Shown: piece by piece, positions 1 to 5,764 of the stretch | Position numbering within the stretch: position 1 is the stretch's first letter | Layout of the letters: every line of letters starts with the position of its first letter | Assembly: GCA_004556565.1 (NCBI GenBank) | Contig: SFGN01000128.1 | Coordinates: 1 to 8,091, forward strand | DNA from: Lachnospiraceae bacterium | GTDB taxonomy: Bacteria > Bacillota_A > Clostridia > Lachnospirales > Lachnospiraceae | Reading direction: 5' to 3' | DNA length: 8,091 nucleotides | The notes under the pieces: generated by a model | Database searches by the model: none | Seen by the model: the letters and a program-made list of their open reading frames with translations, nothing else | Told to the model about the DNA's origin: nothing | Program-made: the position numbers and the translations under genes

Positions 1-25
1 TTAATCATCACCGAGTAGGATTCCC

Positions 26-55
26 AAAATAAAACAGCCCCGAATTGACGGGGCT
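26..55 (-). terminator. Intrinsic terminator downstream of trmD
   Basis: On the minus strand a 6-bp GC-rich stem (AGCCCC / GGGGCT, 36-41 and 50-55) with an 8-nt loop is followed by a T-rich run (GTTTTATTTT, 26-35). It sits about 50 bp beyond the trmD stop, so it probably ends the rimM-trmD transcript. As rplS often follows trmD in Bacillota and would lie just off the left edge, this could instead be an attenuator in front of that gene. The plus-strand side has no good T-run. Confidence 0.7.
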
Positions 56-104
56 AATGTTTCACTTATTTTAGGACATTTTCAAAAATGCTTGACAGTG
101 TTTT

Positions 105-959
105 TTAGTACAGTTCCTCCAGCATCCTGCGTTCTTTTTCTGTCAGTTCGCATTTTTCCAGCAAGTCCGGCCTGCGTTCCTTTGTCCTGATAATGGATTG
201 CTGCCGCCGCCATTTTTCAATATTGGCATGATGGCCCGAAAGCAGTACTTCCGGCACTTTCTTTCCATGCCATTCCTCCGGGCGCGAATACTGCGGATAT
301 TCCAGCAGATTATCCTGAAATGACTCAAACTCGGCCGATACATCATTATGGAGCACTCCCGGAACAAGGCGGGAAATTGTATCCACCATTACCATGGCAG
401 GAAGCTCACCGCCGGTCAGCACATAATCCCCGATGGAAACGTAATCTGTCACGATTTCTTCCAGTACCCTCTCGTCAATCCCTTCATAATGGCCGCAGAG
501 CAGAATCAAGTCTTCCTCCCGGGCAAGATCCTGTGCCATTTTCTGGGAAAATGTATCTCCCTGGGGTGATAAATAAACAACCCTGAGCGGTTTGTCATTT
601 TCATGATGCTCCAATATTTCCTCCGCTGTTTCCTCCGCCGCTTCTCCTGTCACTACATCCTTCTCTTTTTCTTTAGTTTTCTCTTTTTCTTCGGCTTTCT
701 CTTTTTCTTCAGCCTTCCTGTTCAAGATTCCTTCCTCCACGGCTTTATATGCCAGAAAGACCGGCTCTGCCTGCATCAGCATCCCGGCCCCGCCGCCGTA
801 AGGGTAATCATCCACACTCTGATGTTTGTTAAATGCATAATCCCGGATGTTGACTGCCTCAATAGTCAGCAGCCCTTTTGCCACTGCTCTGCCGATAATA
901 CTGGTATTGAGCCCGTTCATCACCATCTCCGGGAACAGTGTCAGTATGTGAAAATTCAT
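105..959 (-). CDS. trmD: tRNA (guanine-N1-)-methyltransferase TrmD with charged insert
   Basis: This enzyme methylates N1 of G37 next to the anticodon of a subset of tRNAs, using S-adenosylmethionine, and so prevents +1 frameshifting. The N-terminal SPOUT domain starts MNFHILTLFPEM and contains YPYGGGAGMLMQ. The trefoil-knot SAM site is visible as LCGHYEGIDERV (about 154-165) and SIGDYVLTGGELPAM (175-189). D193 in MVDTISRLVPGVL is the position of the family's catalytic Asp. The C-terminal tRNA-binding domain has YPQYSRPEEW and LSGHHANIEKWRR. At 284 residues it exceeds the usual 240-255. The excess is a low-complexity Lys/Glu segment at about residues 81-121, just before the strand VVYLSPQG, built partly from an 18-bp DNA tandem repeat. 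The start lies 1 bp after the rimM stop with a GGAAGG ribosome binding site, so the two genes are co-transcribed and probably translationally coupled. Confidence 0.97.
   Translation of the reverse strand: MNFHILTLFPEMVMNGLNTSIIGRAVAKGLLTIEAVNIRDYAFNKHQSVDDYPYGGGAGMLMQAEPVFLAYKAVEEGILNRKAEEKEKAEEKEKTKEKEKDVVTGEAAEETAEEILEHHENDKPLRVVYLSPQGDTFSQKMAQDLAREEDLILLCGHYEGIDERVLEEIVTDYVSIGDYVLTGGELPAMVMVDTISRLVPGVLHNDVSAEFESFQDNLLEYPQYSRPEEWHGKKVPEVLLSGHHANIEKWRRQQSIIRTKERRPDLLEKCELTEKERRMLEELY
660..713 (-). repeat. 18-bp tandem repeat x3 inside trmD
   Basis: Read on the minus strand there are three consecutive 18-bp units, GCTGAAGAAAAAGAGAAA, then a copy with one change, then a copy with three changes. 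They encode AEEKEK, AEEKEK and TKEKEK in frame with trmD (residues 83-100). The period is a multiple of three, so gain or loss of units keeps the frame. It looks like a coding minisatellite that expanded in a surface loop. Confidence 0.9.
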
Positions 960-960
960 T

Positions 961-1464
961 TTACACCAGTCCTTCCAGCAAATGCACCTTCATCTGCATA
1001 TTTTCTATATCCACGTTAAGTATACAAGAGTGGATCGCAGGGACCAGCACCTCGCCAAGATTTTCAAAATCAATCACATAGACTTCATTTGCACCTGTCT
1101 CGAGAACATCTTTTAAAACGCCCCTTTCCCCTGTATCCGTCTCAACCTGCATCCCGATCAGATCCGCAATATAATATTCATCTTCTTCCAGTTCCACGGC
1201 ATCCTCCCGCGTAACAAGCAGGCTTTTTCCTTTATATTTTTCAATGTCATTTATATTATCGATTCCTTTAAATTTCAGGATGACAAACTGTTTAAAAAAT
1301 TTCACACCCTGAATTTTCAACAGAATCTGTTCTTTTCCACTGTCCAGTATTACATCTTTCAATTCTAGAAAACGTTCCGGGTCATCCGTTGTCGGGAATA
1401 CTTTGACTTCTCCCCTGACGCCATGTGTCGAAGAAATAACCCCTACCTGTAATAATTGTTCCAT
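961..1464 (-). CDS. rimM: 16S rRNA-processing / 30S maturation factor RimM
   Basis: RimM assists late maturation of the 30S subunit head and binds ribosomal protein S19. The protein is 167 residues from the ATG at 1464. The N-terminal RimM beta-barrel is recognisable by LLQVGVISSTHGVRGEVKV and then FPTTDDPERF. The C-terminal PRC-barrel domain begins near EDEYYIADLIGMQV and ends with GEVLVPAIHSCILNVD. The reading frame stays open upstream to a GTG at 1590, but those 42 extra residues (MGNLQEAGFLYHK...) do not resemble RimM. The ATG at 1464 is preceded by a purine-rich GGAGG/GAGGG tract, so I chose it. The gene is separated from khpA by a 182-bp spacer with a terminator-like hairpin and runs 1 bp into trmD. 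Confidence 0.95.
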   Translation of the reverse strand: MEQLLQVGVISSTHGVRGEVKVFPTTDDPERFLELKDVILDSGKEQILLKIQGVKFFKQFVILKFKGIDNINDIEKYKGKSLLVTREDAVELEEDEYYIADLIGMQVETDTGERGVLKDVLETGANEVYVIDFENLGEVLVPAIHSCILNVDIENMQMKVHLLEGLV

Positions 1465-1525
1465 CCGTCCCTCTTCCTTCCTCCTATTTAAGACTCTCCT
1501 GCAAGCCTCTTCACAAAATCCGATG

Positions 1526-1542
1526 CCGTACAACAAGTACGG
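1526..1542 (-). other. Hairpin in the rimM leader
   Basis: CCGTAC-TTGTT-GTACGG on the minus strand is a perfect 6-bp stem with a 5-nt loop, about 60 nt upstream of the rimM start. No T-run follows it, so it is not a terminator. It could be a leader structure or an operator-like site. No convincing sigma-A promoter was seen in the 1465-1600 spacer. Confidence 0.4.
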
Positions 1543-1600
1543 ACCGCATTCTTTATGATACAGAAAACCTGCTTCCTGCAGATTTCCCACATACTAAGGT

Positions 1601-1639
1601 ATATAAAAAGGGGCAGTCTCCTGTGCAGAAGTCTGTCCC
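1601..1639 (-). terminator. Terminator or attenuator between khpA and rimM
   Basis: On the minus strand GGGACAGACTTCT at 1639-1627 pairs across a GCAC loop with AGGAGACTGCCCC at 1622-1610. The result is a long stem with two mismatches, followed directly by TTTTTATAT. It begins 7 nt after the khpA stop. This is the form of a Rho-independent terminator. As rimM-trmD follow in the same direction with no clear promoter, partial read-through is plausible and would set the ratio of rpsP/khpA to rimM/trmD. Confidence 0.8.
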
Positions 1640-1646
1640 TCATCTG

Positions 1647-1877
1647 TTACTGAATGATGTCAACAACCACTCTTCTTTCTTCCTTTGCAGCTGCTGCCTT
1701 GACAACAGAACGGATTGCCTTTGCAATACGTCCCTGTTTGCCTATAACTTTGCCCATGTCACTCTCTGCGACACGTACTTCCAGAACCAAAGTCCTTCCG
1801 TCCTCTCTCTCCGTAACGGTCACTTCGTCCGGATTATCCACCAGCGCTCTGGCAATAACTTCCACTAATTCTTTCAT
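1647..1877 (-). CDS. khpA: KH-domain RNA-binding protein KhpA (YlqC family)
   Basis: A 76-residue protein consisting of a single KH domain. The RNA-contacting GxxG loop is GKQG in the segment MGKVIGKQGRIAKAIR (about residues 41-56), followed by the helix and the C-terminal strand RRVVVDII. In Bacillota, KhpA forms a complex with KhpB/Jag, binds many RNAs, and influences cell division and elongation. It stands in the canonical place directly after rpsP (23-bp gap) with a strong GGAGGG ribosome binding site. Length and motif are typical. Downstream, the transcript meets the 1601-1639 hairpin. Confidence 0.95.
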   Translation of the reverse strand: MKELVEVIARALVDNPDEVTVTEREDGRTLVLEVRVAESDMGKVIGKQGRIAKAIRSVVKAAAAKEERRVVVDIIQ

Positions 1878-1900
1878 TCAAGCGCCCTCCGCGAAACAGC

Positions 1901-2146
1901 CTATTTCTCAATACCTGCTGCCTTAAAAATCTTTCCTACAACTTCTGTAGGCTGAGCACCGTTGTTCAGCCACTTCTTAGCAGCCTCTTCGTCAACCTTG
2001 ATTGCGCTCGGTTCACAATTCGGATCATATGTTCCGATTTCCTCGATGAACTTTCCGTCTCTTGGGGATCTTGAATCAGCTACTACGATTCTATAAAAAG
2101 GAGCTTTTTTCTGTCCCATTCTTCTTAATCTGATTTTTACTGCCAT
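1901..2146 (-). CDS. rpsP: 30S ribosomal protein S16
   Basis: An 81-residue protein that matches S16 along its full length: MAVKIRLRRMGQKKAPFYRI at the N terminus, then VVADSRSPRDGKFIEEIGTYDPN, and a C-terminal helix with WLNNGAQPTEVV. S16 binds 16S rRNA in the body of the 30S subunit and is needed for its assembly. The ribosome binding site is GAGGTG, 7-8 nt before the ATG. It lies 58 bp after ffh and 23 bp before khpA in the same direction, the usual Bacillota order. No terminator is seen between ffh and rpsP. Confidence 0.98.
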   Translation of the reverse strand: MAVKIRLRRMGQKKAPFYRIVVADSRSPRDGKFIEEIGTYDPNCEPSAIKVDEEAAKKWLNNGAQPTEVVGKIFKAAGIEK

Positions 2147-2204
2147 TGCAATACACCTCTTCTTTCTTGTTTTTCTTGTATTTGTTCTTTATAAAATATA
2201 TGTG

Positions 2205-3560
2205 TCAAAAAGGAAATCTCATTTTTCCTCTCTTACCACCGCCGCCCAAAAGCCCCGGAATCTTCTTCATCATCTTCCTGGACTCATTAAACTGCTTCAC
2301 AAGCCTGTTCACTTCTGCGATATCAACTCCCGCACCCTTTGCAATGCGATGCTTTCTGGACGGGTTCAGCAGATCCGGGTTGCTCCGTTCTTCCGGAGTC
2401 ATGGAGTAAATCATAGCCTCCATTCTTGCAATTCTTTTCTCATTCTCTTCGGTATCAAGATTCGGCATTTTTTTGCCGCCCATAGCCCCCAGGCCCGGCA
2501 TCATGCTCATAATACCGGAAAGCCCGCCCATCTTCTTCATCTGGTTCATGCTTTCCAGATAATCATTAAAATCAAACTGGGCTTTTTTAATCTTATCTGT
2601 CATCTGGCGGGCTTTGTCTTCATCGATCTCTGCCTCTGCCTTCTCAATCAAAGTCAGGACATCTCCCATTCCCAGGATACGGGATGCCATCCTGTCCGGA
2701 TAAAACTGCTCCAGGTCAGAAAGCTTTTCTCCCATACCGACATAAAGAATCGGCCTGCCTGTCACAGCCTTGATTGATAAAGCGGCACCGCCTCTTGTAT
2801 CACCGTCAAGCTTTGTAACAATAACACCGTCTATTCCAATCTGCATATCAAAGCTAGCAGCAACATTTACCGCATCCTGTCCGGTCATGGCATCAACCAC
2901 AAGTATGGTCTGGTGAACTGTGACCGCTGCTTTAATATCCTGCAGCTCTTTCATCATATCTTCATCCACATGAAGACGCCCTGCCGTATCCAGAATCACG
3001 ATATTATTACCGTTCTTCGCCGCATGAGATATAGCTGCTTTTGCGATATCCGCAGGTTTGTTCTTGTCTCCCATGGAAAACACTTCCACGCCCTGTTTCT
3101 CACCGTTGATCTGAAGCTGCTTAATCGCTGCCGGGCGGTAAACGTCACAGGCTACCAGAAGCGGCTTCTTTCCTTTTAACTTAAACTTTCCCGCAAGCTT
3201 CGCCGTGGTCGTCGTCTTACCTGCTCCCTGAAGTCCGACCATCATAATGACTGTCATTGCACTTCCCGGCTGCAGCTTAATCTCCGTTGTCTCAGAGCCC
3301 ATCAGGTTTATCAGCTCTTCATGAACAATTTTGATTACCATCTGTCCGGGATTCAGACCGTTCATAACATCCTGCCCGATCGCCCGCTCCTCAACATCCC
3401 GGATGAAGCTCTTCACAATCTTAAAGTTAACATCAGCTTCAAGAAGCGCCATCTTGACTTCCTTCAGCGCTGCTTTTACATCATCTTCCGTCAGTCTTCC
3501 TTTACTGCGAAGGTTTCTAAATACATTTTGAAGTTTCTCTGTTAAGCTGTCAAATGCCAT
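2205..3560 (-). CDS. ffh: Signal recognition particle GTPase Ffh (SRP54)
   Basis: Ffh binds the 4.5S/6S SRP RNA and hydrophobic signal sequences emerging from the ribosome, then docks on FtsY at the membrane with reciprocal GTP hydrolysis. The N domain is a helical bundle (about 1-90). The G domain has the P-loop GLQGAGKT (109-116), CDVYRPAA (138-145), DTAGR (191-195), the specificity motif TKLDGD (249-254) and RGG (256-258). The C-terminal M domain (about 325-435) is methionine-rich (QMKKMGGLSGIMSMMPGLG) and carries the RNA-binding segment SRKHRIAKGAG (401-411). At 451 residues the length is normal. AGGAG precedes the start and overlaps the end of ylxM, which stops 1 bp away, so translation is likely coupled. 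Confidence 0.98.
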   Translation of the reverse strand: MAFDSLTEKLQNVFRNLRSKGRLTEDDVKAALKEVKMALLEADVNFKIVKSFIRDVEERAIGQDVMNGLNPGQMVIKIVHEELINLMGSETTEIKLQPGSAMTVIMMVGLQGAGKTTTTAKLAGKFKLKGKKPLLVACDVYRPAAIKQLQINGEKQGVEVFSMGDKNKPADIAKAAISHAAKNGNNIVILDTAGRLHVDEDMMKELQDIKAAVTVHQTILVVDAMTGQDAVNVAASFDMQIGIDGVIVTKLDGDTRGGAALSIKAVTGRPILYVGMGEKLSDLEQFYPDRMASRILGMGDVLTLIEKAEAEIDEDKARQMTDKIKKAQFDFNDYLESMNQMKKMGGLSGIMSMMPGLGAMGGKKMPNLDTEENEKRIARMEAMIYSMTPEERSNPDLLNPSRKHRIAKGAGVDIAEVNRLVKQFNESRKMMKKIPGLLGGGGKRGKMRFPF

Positions 3561-3561
3561 T

Positions 3562-3912
3562 CTACAACTCCTCTATAATCTTATCCGAAATTTCCCGAAC
3601 CTGCCGGATCAGTTCTTCCGGATCCTTCTCTGTCTTTCCATAATTATCCAGGAGCAGTTCTATCGCTTCCACCTTCTTTTTAATAGAAAGGAACTTCTCT
3701 ACCAGATGCAGCTTCCTTTCGTATTCTTCCAGTGTTATGCGGCTTCGCTTCACAAGATCATGCACACCCTGTCTGCTCAACCCTGTCTCCCGGGCAATTT
3801 CGCTCAAAGACAGATCCTCAAATACCGACTGCTCATAGACATCCTTCTGATGCTCTGTAAGCAGTTCCCCATAAAAATCATACAACAAGGACTGTTCTAA
3901 TATTTCATCCAT
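3562..3912 (-). CDS. ylxM: YlxM family helix-turn-helix protein (SRP-associated)
   Basis: A 116-residue member of the UPF0122/YlxM family, found next to ffh or ftsY in Bacillota and linked to SRP function. The start MDEILEQSLLYDFYGELLT is followed by a sigma-70-region-4-like helix-turn-helix, LSLSEIARETGLSRQGVHDLV (about residues 35-55), then a long charged helix. I chose the ATG at 3912 because it has AAGGTGAT just upstream and matches the usual N terminus. The frame extends to a TTG at 3957, but those codons lie in the promoter and inverted repeat. It is the first gene of the ylxM-ffh-rpsP-khpA run. Its exact biochemical role is not settled; binding to DNA or SRP RNA is possible. Confidence 0.93.
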   Translation of the reverse strand: MDEILEQSLLYDFYGELLTEHQKDVYEQSVFEDLSLSEIARETGLSRQGVHDLVKRSRITLEEYERKLHLVEKFLSIKKKVEAIELLLDNYGKTEKDPEELIRQVREISDKIIEEL

Positions 3913-3928
3913 CGTTATCACCTTAGCT

Positions 3929-3957
3929 ATATTAACCGAAAACGAAGCAGGTGTCAA
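3929..3957 (-). promoter_or_regulatory. Candidate sigma-A promoter for ylxM-ffh operon
   Basis: On the minus strand a perfect -35 box TTGACA (3957-3952), a 17-nt spacer and a -10-like TAATAT (3934-3929, 4 of 6 consensus) stand just upstream of ylxM. Transcription would start about 3922-3924, leaving a leader of only about 10-12 nt at the AAGGTGAT ribosome binding site. The -35 box lies in the downstream arm of the protease-gene terminator hairpin. Confidence 0.55.
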
Positions 3958-3985
3958 GTACTTTTCTTGACACCTGCTTTGTTTT
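3941..3985 (-). terminator. Long inverted repeat: terminator of the S8 protease gene
   Basis: A perfect 14-bp stem, AAGCAGGTGTCAAG (3945-3958) and CTTGACACCTGCTT (3966-3979), with a 7-nt loop. After one mismatch the pairing continues with AAAAC/GTTTT, giving A-runs and T-runs on both sides. It lies about 25 nt after the protease stop codon. On the minus strand the 3' flank is CGTTTTCGG, a weak T-run. On the plus strand it is GTTTTTTATA, a better one, though no plus-strand gene enters here. It may work in both directions, and its symmetry would also suit an operator. Confidence 0.7.
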
Positions 3986-4006
3986 TTATAACCGGGCAGT
4001 ATTCCC

Positions 4007-5041
4007 CTAACATTTCATCAGCCTTTCCATATTCAGCATCCCCCATCCCTGATCGTCCCTTTCACTTTTTGTACAGCTTTCCCGAAGCTTCAGCTTCACC
4101 TCTACATTTGTCATATCCGGATATTTGGACAGCAGGCAGGCAATCGCGCCGGATACGACCGGAGTTGCCATGGAAGTGCCTGTTTTTACAGCATACGGAC
4201 CTCCCCTGCCAAACATCCGCCCATAATTCATATTTCCGCTATTCCTACCTGCACTATTCATATTGTCCTTATTTCTTCCCCCGTAGTTTTTCCAGCCTGC
4301 TGAACCTGCCGACGTCAGCTCCTTCCGGATGCTTTGTAAACTAAAATTTCCACCGCAGCTTGTAATGGAAGTGCCCGGTGCTACCAGATCAGGTTTTACG
4401 ATGCAGTTGCCGGTCGGACCGCGCCCGGAATAATCCCACTCTCTTCTTCCGCCTGCTTCCACCGGACAGCCCACATCCGCCGCCCCCACTGTGATGACCT
4501 TCCTGCTGACTCCCGGCACTGCGACCGTCCCTTCCGCCGGGCCATAATTTCCTGCGGATACAACAACCACAAGTCCTGCATCCCACAAATTCTCAACTGC
4601 ACGGAGAAGCCGCCGCTCTTCAGCCTTTTCAAGCCCCGGCTGCGTACCCACGGAAATATTTACTATGCGGATTCTTTCTTCTTTATATAATGAAAGCACC
4701 CACTGTATTCCTCTTATAACATTGTCCACCGTTCCATTTCCTTCCCGATCAAGCACCTTTACTGAATATAATCTGGCAAGCGGTGCCATTCCCGCATACA
4801 TACCGTTAGACATTTTCCCGCTTCCCGCCAGAATGCCTGCCACATGCGTGCCATGTCCGCTGTCGTCATATATTTCCTTCCGATTATTTACACAGTCGAG
4901 AAATCCCGCAATACGTCTGTCAAAATCCGGATGCTGCCAGATTCCCGTATCCAGTACTGCTGCCCCGATTCCCTGTCCGAGGAAAGGCATTCCCTTACCA
5001 ATGCCCTTTCCATATCCAATCATCTCTTTAACCCGCCTCAT
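4007..5041 (-). CDS. Subtilisin-family (S8) serine protease, probably cytosolic
   Basis: A 344-residue peptidase S8 with a complete triad: Asp31 in AAVLDTGIWQHPDF, His63 in DDSGHGTHVAGILAG, oxyanion-hole Asn165 in VVVSAGNYGPAEG, and Ser290 in KTGTSMATPVVSGA. DYSGRGPTGNCIVKPDLVAPG is also typical. The start is placed at 5041 because GGAGGG lies 7 nt before that ATG; an upstream in-frame ATG at 5065 would add eight residues and has no such site. There is no signal peptide or propeptide: the catalytic domain begins almost at once, as in intracellular subtilisins. A Gly/Asn/Met-rich segment (about residues 244-279) is inserted before the Ser motif. Substrates are unknown. The gene stands alone, ends at the 3941-3985 inverted repeat, and is divergent from the cysteine-rich gene. 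Confidence 0.92.
   Translation of the reverse strand: MRRVKEMIGYGKGIGKGMPFLGQGIGAAVLDTGIWQHPDFDRRIAGFLDCVNNRKEIYDDSGHGTHVAGILAGSGKMSNGMYAGMAPLARLYSVKVLDREGNGTVDNVIRGIQWVLSLYKEERIRIVNISVGTQPGLEKAEERRLLRAVENLWDAGLVVVVSAGNYGPAEGTVAVPGVSRKVITVGAADVGCPVEAGGRREWDYSGRGPTGNCIVKPDLVAPGTSITSCGGNFSLQSIRKELTSAGSAGWKNYGGRNKDNMNSAGRNSGNMNYGRMFGRGGPYAVKTGTSMATPVVSGAIACLLSKYPDMTNVEVKLKLRESCTKSERDDQGWGMLNMERLMKC
4205..4312 (-). repeat. Low-complexity Gly/Asn/Met insert with degenerate 30-bp repeat
   Basis: Within the protease gene, two adjacent 30-bp units read on the minus strand encode GRNKDNMNSA and GRNSGNMNYG, sharing the core AATATGAAT. They lie in a segment with no hydrophobic core pattern, between the LVAPGTSI strand and the catalytic GTSMATP. 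It looks like an expanded surface loop. About 20 of 30 positions agree by eye. Confidence 0.6.
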
Positions 5042-5337
5042 ATTGCTTCCCTCCATAAGCATCATCTATACAGAAAATCTGCCGCCGGAATTTTTATGCG
5101 CGTACAGACATCAAAATCCGGATATCAGTAATTTCTTTCTATATAATAAAGTATTCCCGTCCGTCCTGTTTGCCATATCAGACCGGAATTAACTTTTTCT
5201 ATATTGTCGGCAGCGTACAACAAATCAATATTCCGGTGCTCCTTATTTTTGCTTATTTCTTTTAATTTTCTTTTTCACACTTTCAAGCCTCTCACATACT
5301 ATAAACTGTAAACAATCTTATTTGGAGGATACAAAAA
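5042..5337. other. Divergent intergenic region
   Basis: 296 bp between the divergently oriented protease and cysteine-rich genes. It is AT-rich with long T-runs at 5240-5280. On the minus side the only clear signal is the protease ribosome binding site; TATA-like strings near 5140-5155 have no matching -35 box. On the plus side it holds the candidate promoter and ribosome binding site of the cysteine-rich gene. I see no open frame with a plausible start and no strong hairpin. Confidence 0.6.
5277..5305 (+). promoter_or_regulatory. Possible sporulation-type promoter of the Cys-rich gene
   Basis: CATACTATA (5295-5303) fits the CATANNNTA form of a sigma-K -10 element, and ACAC (5277-5280) ends 14 nt upstream, near where the sigma-K -35 'AC' is expected. 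The same bases include TATAAA, but no sigma-A -35 box is found 16-18 nt upstream. The fit is short and this DNA is AT-rich, so chance is possible. Confidence 0.35.
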
Positions 5338-5574
5338 ATGAGCGACTTAAGTGCTACAAACTGCGGGTGCGAAAATAACTGTGAAGGTTTCTTTAACGGA
5401 TGCGGCAATAACAGCTGTCTGTGGATCATCCTGCTGCTTATCTTCTGCGGCGGCAACGGATGTGGATTCAATGACAGATGCGGCGGCGACTGCAACGGCA
5501 GATTCGGCAACAACAGCTGCCTGTGGATCATCCTGATCCTCATCTTCTGCAGCGGCAACGGATGCGGATGCTAA
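5338..5574 (+). CDS. Cysteine/glycine-rich small protein with two tandem hydrophobic units
   Basis: A 78-residue protein with 13 cysteines. After the head MSDLSATNCGCENNCEG come two copies of a unit: GNNSCLWIILLLIFCGGNGCG (residues 23-43) and GNNSCLWIILILIFCSGNGCG (57-77), at a 34-residue period. Each has a roughly 10-residue hydrophobic core flanked by Cys, Asn and Gly, too short for a standard membrane span. The N-terminal style resembles short Lachnospiraceae proteins annotated as 'chorion class high-cysteine' proteins; that is recollection, not a search. A structural, disulfide-linked, membrane or spore-surface role is possible but unproven. GGAGG lies 9 nt before the ATG, and a strong terminator follows, so the gene is a single transcription unit. 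Codon use is GC-richer than the flanks. Confidence 0.85.
   Translation: MSDLSATNCGCENNCEGFFNGCGNNSCLWIILLLIFCGGNGCGFNDRCGGDCNGRFGNNSCLWIILILIFCSGNGCGC
5404..5568 (+). repeat. Two 63-bp direct repeat units (102-bp period)
   Basis: Positions 5404-5466 and 5506-5568 agree at about 56 of 63 bases by eye, counting silent and conservative changes. They encode the two hydrophobic units of the cysteine-rich protein. The high DNA identity suggests a recent internal duplication, or a repeat kept uniform by recombination. Confidence 0.85.
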
Positions 5575-5620
5575 TAACGGCACATCACACTTCACAATTC
5601 TGAGCAAATCACTTTATTGA

Positions 5621-5650
5621 GGGCGGGATTCTCCCGCCCGTTTTATTTTA
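5621..5650 (+). terminator. Terminator of the Cys-rich gene
   Basis: A perfect 7-bp GC stem, GGGCGGG (5621-5627) and CCCGCCC (5633-5639), with the loop ATTCT, is followed by GTTTTATTTT. It lies about 47 nt after the stop codon and is a textbook Rho-independent terminator. Confidence 0.9.
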
Positions 5651-5705
5651 ATACAAAGCTCCACAAATAGCAGGAAAGATACCAGACTGAGTTTTAGTGT
5701 CATAT

Positions 5706-5744
5706 TTAAAAGCTGTGCACAGTCTTTAAACAAGCCATGCACAG
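5706..5744 (-). terminator. Weak terminator candidate of the minus-strand small gene
   Basis: On the minus strand CTGTGCA (5744-5738) pairs with TGCACAG (5719-5713) across an 18-nt loop, followed by CTTTTAAA. It lies about 20 nt after the stop of the gene ending at 5765. The proximal arm is itself part of a 10-bp palindrome, CTGTGCACAG (5713-5722). The stem is short and the loop long, so the call is tentative. Confidence 0.4.
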
Positions 5745-5764
5745 ATAAATGTTATTATTTCTTT

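Noticed and set aside
1..30. A short minus-strand frame ending at a TAA at position 1-3 (ending GILLGDD)
   Set aside because: It runs through the terminator hairpin and meets a stop upstream without a usable start codon or ribosome binding site.
1465..1590. N-terminal extension of rimM from a GTG at 1590
   Set aside because: The 42 extra residues do not resemble RimM and have no ribosome binding site at the GTG; the ATG at 1464 gives the family start.
2202..2777. 191-codon open frame on the plus strand opposite ffh
   Set aside because: It lies antisense to the conserved G and M domains of ffh, has odd His-rich composition and no ribosome binding site or homology.
3967..3992. Plus-strand promoter TTGACA ... 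TATAAC in the inverted repeat
   Set aside because: The spacer is only 14 nt and no plus-strand gene follows.
5042..5065. Earlier ATG start of the protease gene at 5065
   Set aside because: GGAGGG lies inside this extension, 7 nt before the ATG at 5041, so the ribosome binding site favours the shorter form.
5347..5607. 86-codon Ala-rich open frame opposite the cysteine-rich gene
   Set aside because: Its repeats merely mirror the Cys/Gly codons of the plus-strand gene, which has its own ribosome binding site and terminator.
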